NCBI RefSeq assembly: GCF_000016385.1
Contig: NC_009376.1
Span: 1,984,001-2,048,000, forward strand
Length of the DNA: 64,000 nt
Reading direction: 5' to 3'
From: Pyrobaculum arsenaticum DSM 13514
GTDB taxonomy: Archaea > Thermoproteota > Thermoprotei > Thermoproteales > Thermoproteaceae
Of the stretch, positions 33,598 to 41,208 are shown piece after piece. Position numbers and translations under genes: made by a program. The first letter of the stretch is position 1. Each line of letters starts with the position of its first letter. The notes below the pieces were generated by a model. It did not search any database, was not told the DNA's origin, and was given only the letters and a program-made list of their open reading frames with translations.

Positions 33598-34341
33598 TCA
33601 AGATGGCGTTCCGTCCCTTAGCCGCCGTAGGTGTAGCCCCCTTTCCACGACTCTGCCTACTACGATAATGCTGGGGTTAGGCACGGGGCCGAGATCGCCG
33701 AGCCTGAACACTTTAAACTCCTCATCTGGGAAAAACGCCGACTTTATAACTGCCACTGGCGTGTCTGCAGGAAGGCCCCCGGCGAGTAGGTCATTGGCTA
33801 TGTCACCAGCCGCCGATGCCCCCATGTATATTATTATCGTATCTACCGCGGCGGCGAGCTTCTTGAAATCCACCTGGCGGACACCCTTTGCGGGATCCTC
33901 CCGACCCGTGACCAACGCGACAGAGCTGGCCACTCCCCTAAGGACTGGGGGTATGTAATACTTGGCTGGGGCCGCCAATCCGCTGGTCACCCCCGGCACG
34001 ATCTCGCATGGAACCCCCCTTTCTGCTAGGTATAGACACTCCTCAAACCCACGCCCAAAGACGAGGGGGTCGCCGCCGTGGAGCCTCACAACGACGTCGT
34101 ACTTAGCCGCATATGAGAGAAGCATGTGGTTAATCTCCTCCTGTGTTGGCCCGGCCCCGCCTGGGCTCTTCCCCACGTCTACAATCAAGGCGCCAGGCTT
34201 GGCAAATCTTAGAAGCTCCCTCGAAACAAGGCGGTCGTGGAGAATCACGTCGGCCCTTTCTATTAGCCTTAACCCTTTCACAGTTATAAGTTCAGGATCG
34301 CCGGGTCCAGCCCCCACGATATACACAACGCCCACATCCAC
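33598..34341 (-). CDS. cobA: Uroporphyrinogen-III C-methyltransferase (SUMT)
   Basis: The start is set at GTG 34341 because GTTTTTAAAC (about 34354-34363) lies some 18-24 nt upstream; GTG 34335 is equally possible, and the longer frame would contain the promoter. The 247-residue enzyme has VYIVGAGPGDPELITVKGL near 5-23, VRLHGGDPLVFGRGFEE near 87-103, VPCEIVPGVTSGLAAPAKY near 110-128 and TIIIYMGAS near 175. It adds two methyl groups to uroporphyrinogen III to give precorrin-2, committing it to siroheme, haem via Ahb, or cobalamin. Confidence 0.93.
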   Translation of the reverse strand: MDVGVVYIVGAGPGDPELITVKGLRLIERADVILHDRLVSRELLRFAKPGALIVDVGKSPGGAGPTQEEINHMLLSYAAKYDVVVRLHGGDPLVFGRGFEECLYLAERGVPCEIVPGVTSGLAAPAKYYIPPVLRGVASSVALVTGREDPAKGVRQVDFKKLAAAVDTIIIYMGASAAGDIANDLLAGGLPADTPVAVIKSAFFPDEEFKVFRLGDLGPVPNPSIIVVGRVVERGLHLRRLRDGTPS

Positions 34342-34380
34342 CTCCTCCACACTGTTTAAAAACAATGGCATACACCACCT

Positions 34381-34432
34381 GTGCTGATGTGTGCGAGCTT
34401 CTGAAAGGTGAAGACTGCGGCCGTAGCTTAGG
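34381..34432 (+). ncRNA. Candidate C/D-box guide sRNA, divergent from the SUMT gene
   Basis: Boxes occur in the right order and spacing: C-like CTGATGT (34384-34390), 10-nt spacer, D' CTGA (34401-34404), 3 nt, C' GTGAAGA (34408-34414; one change from GTGATGA), 12-nt spacer CTGCGGCCGTAG, then CTTA (34427-34430) in the D position. GTTTAAAAAC centred near 34358 is 25 nt upstream and is near-palindromic, so it can serve both this RNA and the SUMT gene. The D box CTTA instead of CTGA is the main weakness. Confidence 0.45.
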
Positions 34433-34564
34433 CCCAAACCCACGATCAGCTACCAAGAGCTCCAGGAATAGACCACTTCACCATCCTGCTAATTATAGCT
34501 TAAAAACGAAAAAAGAATAGGCTAAAAACGAAGTAAAAAAAAATCTGAAGAAACCGGACAACAT
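34433..34564. other. AT-rich leader before the 34565 gene
   Basis: It contains two similar boxes, GCTTAAAAACGA (about 34498-34509) and GCTAAAAACGA (about 34521-34531), 23 nt apart, followed by a run of A. One of these is likely the TATA box of the 34565 gene; the second starts about 40 nt before the ATG. No gene is seen. Confidence 0.4.
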
Positions 34565-34987
34565 ATGCAGTACCGGAAGATCCTATACCTAATAGCTGTT
34601 GTAATAATCGCATCGGTATATGCACTAATAGTAGTTACATACAACTATTCTGGTTGCCTACCTTGGCCTCAGGCTGCCGTAATGTATAGTAACACGGGTA
34701 GTCCATTTTATATAGTGGCTACGTTAGATGCGCTAACAAGATACGACAGTTACTACTGTACAAACCCAGTTTATGCATTCTCAACAGATATGGTTCACGT
34801 CACCGTATTCGTTCAGGGACCAAACCAATACTTTGACGCGGCGGGTCAATGCTTGCTTGTGGGACAAAGCATTGGCAAAAGTGTAAATCCAAACTCCGCC
34901 ACGTCCCACGGCGTCGTGGTGGCACACACATGCACCAGCGCTAAATCATATTACTATCGTATTAAGTACAGTGCTTACTATAATTAA
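34565..34987 (+). CDS. Membrane-anchored or secreted protein of unknown function, cysteine-containing
   Basis: The 140-residue protein has a short basic N-terminus and one hydrophobic helix (ILYLIAVVIIASVYALIVV, 6-24), then a soluble domain expected outside the cell. That domain is rich in Tyr, Ser and Thr with four cysteines (YSGCLPW, SYYCTNP, GQCLLVG, AHTCTSA), an even number that suits disulfides. I recognise no family. The next gene follows after three bases and has the same topology, so they form an operon within the haem cluster. A part in haem handling is possible but unproven. Confidence 0.65.
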   Translation: MQYRKILYLIAVVIIASVYALIVVTYNYSGCLPWPQAAVMYSNTGSPFYIVATLDALTRYDSYYCTNPVYAFSTDMVHVTVFVQGPNQYFDAAGQCLLVGQSIGKSVNPNSATSHGVVVAHTCTSAKSYYYRIKYSAYYN

Positions 34988-34990
34988 CCT

Positions 34991-35854
34991 ATGAAGTTGT
35001 ATATACTGTTCATAATAATCGTTGCGGTCGCCTCTATAGGACTAGCCTTTACATACTTCGCCTCCCAAGCCAAGGCGGATAGGTACTTGGTAATTGCCCA
35101 CTTCCCGCCCCACCTCGCCGGAAGCATTGACAAGGCGCTGGAAGAGGTGAAGAAGGAGGCCCAGTGGGCCAGCTGGTTCGGAGACGCGGGCCTCGCCGTA
35201 AAGAAGCAGAGAGACGAAATAAACAAGGCCTTGGAGGAGTGGGGAATAGGAAGAGATGAGGAAGACCCCTTGTCTGTTGTGGTGAACGAGCGGGGTGAGA
35301 GACAGAAGATAACGCACCAATTCGCATACCGCATCTACAGGAAAGATGGGAAAATCGTCGTGGAGATTAGGCAGAGGGGCAAGGTGATTTTCAACTACAC
35401 TACGGACAACGTAGAAGACGCCTTCTGGACACTGCTGGAGAAAGGCAGAGAGCTAAACGACACGTTGCCTGAGATACTATACCGACTAATAGAGTATAAG
35501 TACGACCTACCCCTTACCTACTCAGCCTTTGCCATACCCTTCTGCAACGGGACGTACTACGGCCCCGATGTAAAGCCGCTGAGAGCTGTGATAGACGGGA
35601 GTGTGGAGGTGCGCTACTTCGTAGAGAACAGGACTATAATCCCCCTCCACCTCCCCGAGACAATTATCATCACAAACGTGACTAGGGTAGGCGAGGTCTG
35701 GCTCAGCAAATATTACGTAGTAGATGCTTGCGCCTTGCCTAAGGTCAACAAACGCGGCGTAATCGCCATAGTCCATCGCGACAAGCTAAACAGCGTGGTG
35801 AAGATCTTGGAAAAGTACCTAGGCGAGGAGCCGGTTGTCCTGCCAATCTCCTAA
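34991..35854 (+). CDS. Membrane-anchored protein of unknown function
   Basis: The 287-residue protein starts with one membrane helix (LYILFIIIVAVASIGLAFTY, 3-22) and continues with a soluble, probably extracellular domain. A helical, charged section comes first (DKALEEVKKEAQWASWFG, LEEWGIGRDEEDP). It is followed by a beta-rich part (FAYRIYRKDGKIVVEIRQRG) with several N-glycosylation sequons (NYTT, NDTL, NGTY, NRTI, NVTR). The sequons agree with an exported domain. No family was recognised. It is in an operon with 34565-34987 and is followed by hemL. Confidence 0.7.
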   Translation: MKLYILFIIIVAVASIGLAFTYFASQAKADRYLVIAHFPPHLAGSIDKALEEVKKEAQWASWFGDAGLAVKKQRDEINKALEEWGIGRDEEDPLSVVVNERGERQKITHQFAYRIYRKDGKIVVEIRQRGKVIFNYTTDNVEDAFWTLLEKGRELNDTLPEILYRLIEYKYDLPLTYSAFAIPFCNGTYYGPDVKPLRAVIDGSVEVRYFVENRTIIPLHLPETIIITNVTRVGEVWLSKYYVVDACALPKVNKRGVIAIVHRDKLNSVVKILEKYLGEEPVVLPIS

Positions 35855-35889
35855 AACACATCTTTTTTAACTCAATAATCTGCCTCTCC

Positions 35890-37161
35890 ATGCTTTTTGA
35901 AAGGGCTAGGCAAGTCTTCCCCGGCGGGGTTAATTCCCCTGCCAGGGCTCTCAAACACCTCCCGTCGTCGCTCGTCGCAAGGGCCGCCTCTGGGCCCTAC
36001 CTATACACCGACCGCGGGAGGCTTGTGGACTACTGCATGGCGTTTGGCGCCATAATCCTCGGCCACGCCCACCCCCGGGTGAAAAGGGCCGTGGAGGAGC
36101 AGCTGGAGAGGGGCTGGATATACGCCCTGCTCACCGAGCAGGAGGTGGAATTCGCCGAGGCCATAAGGCGGCACATGCCCTCTGTGGAGAAGATGCGGAT
36201 AGTGAATACTGGAACCGAGGCCACGATGAACGCCATAAGGCTCGCCCGGGGCTACACGAAGCGCGACGTGATAATTAAATTCGACGGAAACTTTCACGGC
36301 TCCCACGACTATGTTTTGGTCAAGGCCGGCTCCGGGGCGGCGACTTGGGGCATACCCACAAGCGCCGGCGTGCCGCAAGACGTAGTCAAGCTGACGGTAG
36401 TGGCGCCTTACAACGACGTAGACGCATTCCTCAAGGCAGTAAAGGAAGTGGGGGACAGACTAGCGGCGGTGATTGCGGAGCCGGTGGCGGGGAACTACGG
36501 CCTCATAATACCCGACGCGGAGTTTCTTAAGGCGCTGAGGGAGGAGACCAAACGCGTAGGGGCCCTCCTGATATTTGACGAAGTAATTACGGGCTTTAGG
36601 CTGGGCCTCGGCGGTGCCCAAGGCCGCTTCGGCATAAGGCCAGACCTCACCACCCTGGGCAAGGCCGTGGGCGGAGGCTTCCCCATCGGTATATTCGGTG
36701 GAAGGGCAGAGGTGATGGACTTGGTCGCGCCCAGCGGCCCCGTGTACAACGCAGGCACGTACAACGCCCATCCTGTCTCGGTGACTGCCGGCCTCGCCGT
36801 GTTGAAAGAGCTGGAAACCGGTGAGCCCTTCCGCACAGCAGACGAGGCGGCGGAGAGGCTTGCCAAGGGCATAGAGGACATCGCCGGGAGGCTCGGCTTT
36901 GACGTGGTCGTGAAGAAGATAGCCTCCATGTTCCAGTTCTACTTCAAGAAAGGCGACGTGAAGACCCCCCAAGACGTCAGGGAGAGCAACGAGAAAATGT
37001 ACCTAAAACTCCACGAGATCGCGCTTAGACACGGCGTCTACCTAACCCCCTCCCAGTTCGAGGTGAACTTCACATCGGCAGCTCACACCAGAGAGGTGGT
37101 CGAGGAGACCCTCGCCGCGCTGGAGAAGGCCTTTCAACAATTAAAGACGGAAATCGGGTAG
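35890..37161 (+). CDS. hemL: Glutamate-1-semialdehyde 2,1-aminomutase
   Basis: The 423-residue PLP enzyme has FPGGVNSPARAL at 10-21, NTGTEATMNAIRLARGYTKRD near 108-128, FDGNFHGSHD near 132-141, LIFDEVITGFRLGLGGAQG near 219-237 and TTLGKAVGGGFPIG near 250-263 (PLP lysine), then GTYNAHP. It converts glutamate-1-semialdehyde to aminolevulinate, the product of the C5 route begun by HemA (39918-41129). ahbD follows after three bases. TTTTTTAAC near 35866 lies about 22 nt before the ATG. Confidence 0.96.
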   Translation: MLFERARQVFPGGVNSPARALKHLPSSLVARAASGPYLYTDRGRLVDYCMAFGAIILGHAHPRVKRAVEEQLERGWIYALLTEQEVEFAEAIRRHMPSVEKMRIVNTGTEATMNAIRLARGYTKRDVIIKFDGNFHGSHDYVLVKAGSGAATWGIPTSAGVPQDVVKLTVVAPYNDVDAFLKAVKEVGDRLAAVIAEPVAGNYGLIIPDAEFLKALREETKRVGALLIFDEVITGFRLGLGGAQGRFGIRPDLTTLGKAVGGGFPIGIFGGRAEVMDLVAPSGPVYNAGTYNAHPVSVTAGLAVLKELETGEPFRTADEAAERLAKGIEDIAGRLGFDVVVKKIASMFQFYFKKGDVKTPQDVRESNEKMYLKLHEIALRHGVYLTPSQFEVNFTSAAHTREVVEETLAALEKAFQQLKTEIG

Positions 37162-37164
37162 GCC

Positions 37165-38274
37165 GTGAGGAACGTACAGGAATTAATCCGCAGATTCCAC
37201 GAGGCGCCGCTACTGGTCTTCTGGGAGTCGACAAAGGCCTGTCCCCTGGCCTGCAAGCACTGCCGAGCCGACGCCATACTCAAGCCGCTTCCGGGCGAAC
37301 TCACTACCCAGGAGGGGAAGCGGCTTATAGAGCAGGTGGCCCAATTCGGCGACCCCAAGCCCCTTCTGATTATCACGGGGGGAGACCCCCTAATGAGAGC
37401 CGACCTCTTCGAGCTGGTGGACTACGCCAACTCGTTGTCAGTACCTGTATCGCTGGCGCCCGCCGTGTCGCCCAACTTGACGCCAGAGGTGATGAAGGAG
37501 ATGAAGCAGGCTGGGGTTAAGTCCGTCTCCATCAGCCTAGACGGGGCGTTCCCAGAGACTCACGACGAGCTTAGAGGCGTCCCCGGGAGCTACAAGGAGA
37601 CAGTCACAGCGATAAAAACCGCCGTGGAGATAGGGCTCCCCGTTCAGGTAAACACCGTCGTCTGGAAGAAATCGTTAGGCGAGCTCCCAGACGTGGCGTA
37701 CCTCCTCAAAAACCTCGGCGTCAAGATCTGGGAGGTTTTCTTCCTGATAGTCACAGGCCGGGCAAGGGAGGAGTTGGATATCACGCCGGAGGAGTACGAG
37801 GCGGCGGTGCAGTTCCTAGTAGACGTGTCGACATACGGCTTTCAAGTCAGGACCGTTGAGGCCCCGTTCTATAGGAGAGCAAAGCTGGAGAGGTTGGAAG
37901 GCAGGATCTACGACCACCCCCTCTACCTCCAGCTTGTGGATAAGCTGAGAAAGCTCCTGGGGCCGCCTACCCGCGGCGTCGACCCCACAATTGTGCCGAC
38001 TAGGGACGGGTTCGGCATCATATTCGTCGCCTACGACGGTACGGTGCACCCCTCCGGCTTTTTGCCCTATCCCCTCGGCAACGTGCGGAGGCAGAGCCTA
38101 GTGGAGATATACCGCAACCACTCACTCCTCCAGAAAATGCGCAGGGGGGAGTTCGGTGGGAGATGCGGCGTATGTAGGTACAAAGACATCTGCGGCGGGT
38201 CCCGCGCCAGGGCCTTCGCATATTACAAAGACCCCCTAGCCGAGGACCCCGCATGCATTTACAAGCCCACATAA
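37165..38274 (+). CDS. ahbD: Radical SAM/SPASM haem synthase, AhbD-like
   Basis: The 369-residue protein starts at GTG 37165, three bases after hemL. It has FWESTKACPLACKHCRADAI near 19-38 (CxxxCxxC), LIITGGDPLMRADLF near 70-84 and SVSISLDGAF, and a SPASM part with PTRDGFGIIFVAYDGTVHPS and GRCGVCRYKDICGGSRARAF near 332-351. The pattern (PxACxHCRA, TGGDPLxR, CGGSRARA) matches AhbD, which oxidatively decarboxylates two propionates of Fe-coproporphyrin III to give haem b. It resembles but differs from the ahbC gene at 27068. The exact AhbD assignment rests on family resemblance and operon context. Confidence 0.75.
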   Translation: MRNVQELIRRFHEAPLLVFWESTKACPLACKHCRADAILKPLPGELTTQEGKRLIEQVAQFGDPKPLLIITGGDPLMRADLFELVDYANSLSVPVSLAPAVSPNLTPEVMKEMKQAGVKSVSISLDGAFPETHDELRGVPGSYKETVTAIKTAVEIGLPVQVNTVVWKKSLGELPDVAYLLKNLGVKIWEVFFLIVTGRAREELDITPEEYEAAVQFLVDVSTYGFQVRTVEAPFYRRAKLERLEGRIYDHPLYLQLVDKLRKLLGPPTRGVDPTIVPTRDGFGIIFVAYDGTVHPSGFLPYPLGNVRRQSLVEIYRNHSLLQKMRRGEFGGRCGVCRYKDICGGSRARAFAYYKDPLAEDPACIYKPT

Positions 38275-38299
38275 CCCACGGCGCCGGGGCACGGCGAAA

Positions 38300-38330
38300 T
38301 GTTTAAAACCGCCAAAAAGGCGGCGTTTTG
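38300..38330. promoter_or_regulatory. TATA box with a hairpin before the zinc-ribbon gene
   Basis: TGTTTAAAAC (about 38300-38309) lies 24-26 nt before GTG 38330. Between them CCGCC and GGCGG flank AAAAA (38309-38323), followed by CGTTTT. The hairpin with a T run may also end the hemL-ahbD transcript. Confidence 0.45.
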
Positions 38331-38578
38331 TGAAGCTCCGCCCCATTTGCGGGATCGAGCTAAGGCCCCGCATCGTGTATGAAATAGAGGTGGACACCTG
38401 CCCTAAATGCGGCGGCGTGTGGCTAGACGGCGGGGAGCTGAACAAACTACTCGCAAAAATTAGGGAATACCACGACGAGTACTACAGCTACGAGGACTAC
38501 AGGAGCTGGGAGGAGAAGTATAAGGCAGAAAGGAAGAAGAAAGGCATCTTCGAATTCTTCGAGGAGATTTTTGACTAA
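38330..38578 (+). CDS. Small TFIIB-type zinc-ribbon protein
   Basis: The 82-residue protein begins KLRPICGIELRPRIVYEIEV and has CPKCGGVWLDGGELNKLL near 24-41, the zf-TFIIB (DUF-type) signature CPxCGGxWLDxGEL. An acidic-aromatic helical tail follows (YHDEYYSYEDYRSWEEKYKA). The first Cys pair of the usual ribbon is reduced to a single Cys (PICG rather than CPxCG), so zinc binding may be incomplete. Function unknown. It is placed between ahbD and the CbiX-like gene. Confidence 0.75.
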   Translation: MKLRPICGIELRPRIVYEIEVDTCPKCGGVWLDGGELNKLLAKIREYHDEYYSYEDYRSWEEKYKAERKKKGIFEFFEEIFD

Positions 38579-38607
38579 AGCTTTTTAAGACGAGACGCTG
38601 AGCACAC

Positions 38608-39150
38608 GTGATTGTGTTAATTTTCCACGGCTCCCGGGACCCCGACCACAACTTGCAGGCGGCCGAGCTGGCGAGGGCACTCGGACTAGGGTACGCCTTC
38701 ATGGAGACGGAACCTAGGTTCAGTGGCGGCGTCGGCGTGCCTATGTTCGTGGCAGACGGCGCAGATTACAGACACGCAGCAGAGGTAGCCACGGTGAAGG
38801 CCCCCCCTCTTCTGCGCTGGCCCGGCTTCGCCGACTATTTAAAAGGCCTCGGCGCCCAGCTCTACATTTTCCACGGCCCAGACCGCGGCGACGTGGCGGC
38901 GCTGGGGCTCCCAGTGGCGTTCCTAGAAGGGGAACCTAGCATTGAAGACGCCCCCTGTGTAGAAATGGCGGCTCCTGTTGTCCTCACCCGAGGCTATATT
39001 TACAAAAAAATAGCGGCTAAGTACAGCAGATGCCAAGCCAACCTCCTCCCCCCCTTAGCCGAGCAACCAACCTTTATTGAGTACCTAAGAAGGACTCTGC
39101 CCATAATAATAAGCAGGTACAGGCAAGCCGATATCGCAACAAACTACTAG
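38608..39150 (+). CDS. cbiX: CbiX/SirB-like chelatase (probable sirohydrochlorin ferrochelatase)
   Basis: The 180-residue protein starts at GTG 38608, 23 nt after CTTTTTAAGA (38581-38590). It opens LIFHGSRDPDHNLQAAELAR, the HGSRDP/N metal-binding start of CbiX-type chelatases. METEPRFSGGVGVPMFVADG resembles the region that holds the mobile loop in the family, and YIFHGPDRGDV near 89-99 follows. Single-domain CbiXs proteins insert Co or Fe into sirohydrochlorin. The cluster has every other siroheme gene, so iron insertion is inferred. It is diverged enough that the call is not certain. Confidence 0.7.
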   Translation: MIVLIFHGSRDPDHNLQAAELARALGLGYAFMETEPRFSGGVGVPMFVADGADYRHAAEVATVKAPPLLRWPGFADYLKGLGAQLYIFHGPDRGDVAALGLPVAFLEGEPSIEDAPCVEMAAPVVLTRGYIYKKIAAKYSRCQANLLPPLAEQPTFIEYLRRTLPIIISRYRQADIATNY

Positions 39151-39214
39151 CCCGCACAGGCGTCTTCCAGAGAAAGGAGTGCTCGCCAATGTCGGTAGGG
39201 AAGATCGCAATAAA

Positions 39215-39257
39215 GGCGCCCCGTGGAGAGCCACAAAACTTAAAAACCGTAAAGTAG
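39215..39257 (+). repeat. 43-bp inverted repeat, left copy (matches hemA 3-prime end)
   Basis: This stretch matches the reverse complement of 39918-39960 with one mismatch in 43 bases (GGCGCCCCG versus GGCGCCCCA at the start; the last 34 bases are identical). The right copy is the end of hemA, including its TAG. The left copy contains CTTAAAAACC (39239-39248), which is positioned as the promoter of the tRNA-Pro gene that starts 12 bases after the repeat. The two copies enclose the tRNA and a PaREP2b pseudogene. Confidence 0.9.
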
Positions 39258-39268
39258 AGGGGAGTAAC

Positions 39269-39343
39269 GGGGCCGTAGTCTAGCCTGGCTAGGATGCGCG
39301 GTTCGGGTCCGCGTGACCCCGGGTTCAAATCCCGGCGGCCCCA
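39269..39343 (+). tRNA. tRNA-Pro (CGG)
   Basis: The 75-nt gene folds as a cloverleaf: acceptor GGGGCCG/CGGCCCC with discriminator A, D arm GTCTAGCCTGGCTAGGAT, anticodon stem CGCGG/CCGCG with loop TTCGGGT (anticodon CGG), variable TGACC, and T arm CCGGG-TTCAAAT-CCCGG. There is no intron and no encoded CCA. A TATA-like CTTAAAAACC is centred about 25 nt before the first base. This predicts transcription starting at the mature 5-prime end, without a leader. Confidence 0.97.
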
Positions 39344-39379
39344 CTGGCCTTTTGGTCCGGCGTCTTGCTCGGCTGTGGG

Positions 39380-39917
39380 CTACTCGCCCCTTACCTCGGC
39401 GTACCACCTTAAAAGCCCCCACCCGACGCCCTTAATCCTCGCCATGGCGAATAGGTGCTTGGCGGTAAGCGTCACCACGCCCTTTCTGCCCCTCAACGAC
39501 TCGTCTCCCGTCAGCGCCGCCAGGACGGCGGCTTTCTCTTCGTCTTGCCTCACGCTGGCAATGACCGCCCCGCCCTTCATCACGCCCCAGATGAAGGAGA
39601 GGGACTTCACGTCGCCGTTTACTTCGTACTCCACCTCTATCCTCGGCCTGCCGTCTTCCCACATCGCCCATACCTCTTTGATCACCGCTCTCACTCCCCT
39701 CTACGGGTCCTCCGCAACCATCTCCCTGGGGTCTATGGTCTCGATCTCCTTCGCCGGTCTCAGATGCTCCTCGACGAGGTCGTAGAAGCCTCCAGCCACT
39801 CTGGTCGGCGTATCGCCGTGATGGAGTCGGTGTATAGCTGTACGCGCCAATCCTTGCAGTAATTCTTCGCCTTGGCCTCCGCGCCTAGCGCGCTTAGTAT
39901 TGAGGCGAGGCGCTCCG
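39380..39917 (-). pseudogene. PaREP2b-family gene remnant with frameshift and stop
   Basis: The 3-prime part is open (39694-39380) and reads MWEDGRPRIEVEYEVNGDVK, LSFIWGVMKGG, VLAALTGDESLRGRKGVVTL and TAKHLFAMARIKGVGWGLLR, which is the typical end of PaREP2b proteins. Upstream on the same strand the frame is interrupted by a TAG near 39700. Before that come LVEEHLRPAKEIETIDPREM and, after a frameshift near 39790, [20 protein letters not shown] and LYTDSITAIRRPEWLEA. The open 104-codon portion alone could be annotated as a protein, but the whole looks like a decayed gene. The start is missing, and the relic abuts the hemA stop. Confidence 0.75.
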
Positions 39918-39960
39918 CTACTTTACGGTTTTTAAGTTTTGTGGCTCTCCATGGGGCGCC
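39918..39960 (-). repeat. 43-bp inverted repeat, right copy (end of hemA)
   Basis: The last 14 codons of hemA plus its TAG. The left copy, with one mismatch, is at 39215-39257 on the plus strand. Both copies carry the TATA-like CTTAAAAACC; here it points into the PaREP2b relic. Confidence 0.9.
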
Positions 39961-41129
39961 CCCACAAGCCTTGTAAATATCTGTGACACCTCCAATGCAT
40001 GCTCCACTCGGCCGTTCTCCGCCATTTTCTTCAACTCCTCGACTATGGGCAGTAGGAGCCGCTTCACCGTCGTCTTAGCTGCGAGCTGAGCCACCTCGCA
40101 ACCAGCCCTCCTTCCCTCCTCCTCAGCGATCTCCACTGCCCTTGCCATAACCTCGGCCACGGCCTCCTCCACAGCCCTCTTCGCAAGGGCCTTGGGGAGC
40201 ATCTCTAGCTCCTCCTCAACTATGGCCTCTGCCTTCTTCGCCTCCTCTTTTCGCAAGGCGCTGTACCTCTGAGCCAGCTCGGCCAAGTCGGAGAGCCTCA
40301 CCACCTTGATCGGGAGGCCCGGCGCCACTGACTGGGGAACACCCAAATCCACCACAACCTTTACTGAGGCTCCCGGCGGGATCATGTCTATCACATATTC
40401 TAAGGTGTGTACTGCTGAGAAAACCACGTCGCACTCTAAGAGGCATCTTTCCACCTCCTCCCTAGTGAGGGGCCTCGCCTCGGCCCCCGTCTTCTTTGCC
40501 ACCTCTGTAGCCTTTTCGAGAGTACGGTTGAGTATATATAGCTTCGCCACCCCCCTCTCCGCCAGCTCCTTGGCCAGCCCAGCCCCCACAGCCCCCGCCC
40601 CAAGAACCGCCACCTTGGCGCTCTTCAAGTCCACGAACTGGGAGACGTATATAATAGAAAGAGAGCCCAGCCCAGCGGGCCCTCTGGAAATCCCCGTCTC
40701 AGTCCTAACCTTTTTACCCACCCTCACCGCCCTCTCCACCACTGTCTTTAAAAGACCCCGGGTGAACCCAGCCCTCACCTGCCTGTCATAGGCCTCCTCA
40801 AGCTGTCCGAGGATGTCCGTCTCTCCCAGCAACATGGACTCAAGCCCAGCCGCCACTCTGAAGAGGTGCCTGGCGGCCTCGATCCCTCTAAGAATCCGCG
40901 CCGACTCCACGTGCCTTTTGTAGCGCTCCACAAGGCTGGAGAGTTCTTCCTCCGAGGCGCCGTAGAGGTAGGCCTCTACTCTGTGACACGTGTGGAGGAC
41001 GAACATTGGAGTCTTGGGTCCAATAACCTCGATGCAACGCCTCATCTCCTCGCCTATCCGCCCCAATGCATTGGCGTCGGCTTCTCTGTAAGTCAAAATA
41101 ACGGCTGAAAGAGGAGAAAGGAGATCCAT
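39918..41129 (-). CDS. hemA: Glutamyl-tRNA reductase
   Basis: ATG 41129 is preferred to the upstream TTG because GTTTAAATATT lies 25 nt before it. The 403-residue enzyme has [12 protein letters not shown] near 44-55 (catalytic Cys), a [20 protein letters not shown] segment near 86-105, and an NADPH domain with [20 protein letters not shown] near 174-193 and [11 protein letters not shown] near 258. A helical dimerisation region follows ([20 protein letters not shown]). It reduces glutamyl-tRNA to glutamate-1-semialdehyde, the first step of the C5 route; HemL is encoded about 3 kb away. Its last 43 bases are duplicated in inverted orientation upstream of tRNA-Pro. Confidence 0.95.
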   Translation of the reverse strand: MDLLSPLSAVILTYREADANALGRIGEEMRRCIEVIGPKTPMFVLHTCHRVEAYLYGASEEELSSLVERYKRHVESARILRGIEAARHLFRVAAGLESMLLGETDILGQLEEAYDRQVRAGFTRGLLKTVVERAVRVGKKVRTETGISRGPAGLGSLSIIYVSQFVDLKSAKVAVLGAGAVGAGLAKELAERGVAKLYILNRTLEKATEVAKKTGAEARPLTREEVERCLLECDVVFSAVHTLEYVIDMIPPGASVKVVVDLGVPQSVAPGLPIKVVRLSDLAELAQRYSALRKEEAKKAEAIVEEELEMLPKALAKRAVEEAVAEVMARAVEIAEEEGRRAGCEVAQLAAKTTVKRLLLPIVEELKKMAENGRVEHALEVSQIFTRLVGAPHGEPQNLKTVK

Positions 41130-41208
41130 AGCCTTTTGCAACAACTAATATTTAAACGATATTATAGAAGGGGGAGAAATTTCTTTAAATTCCGCCCCTC
41201 ATCCAGCT

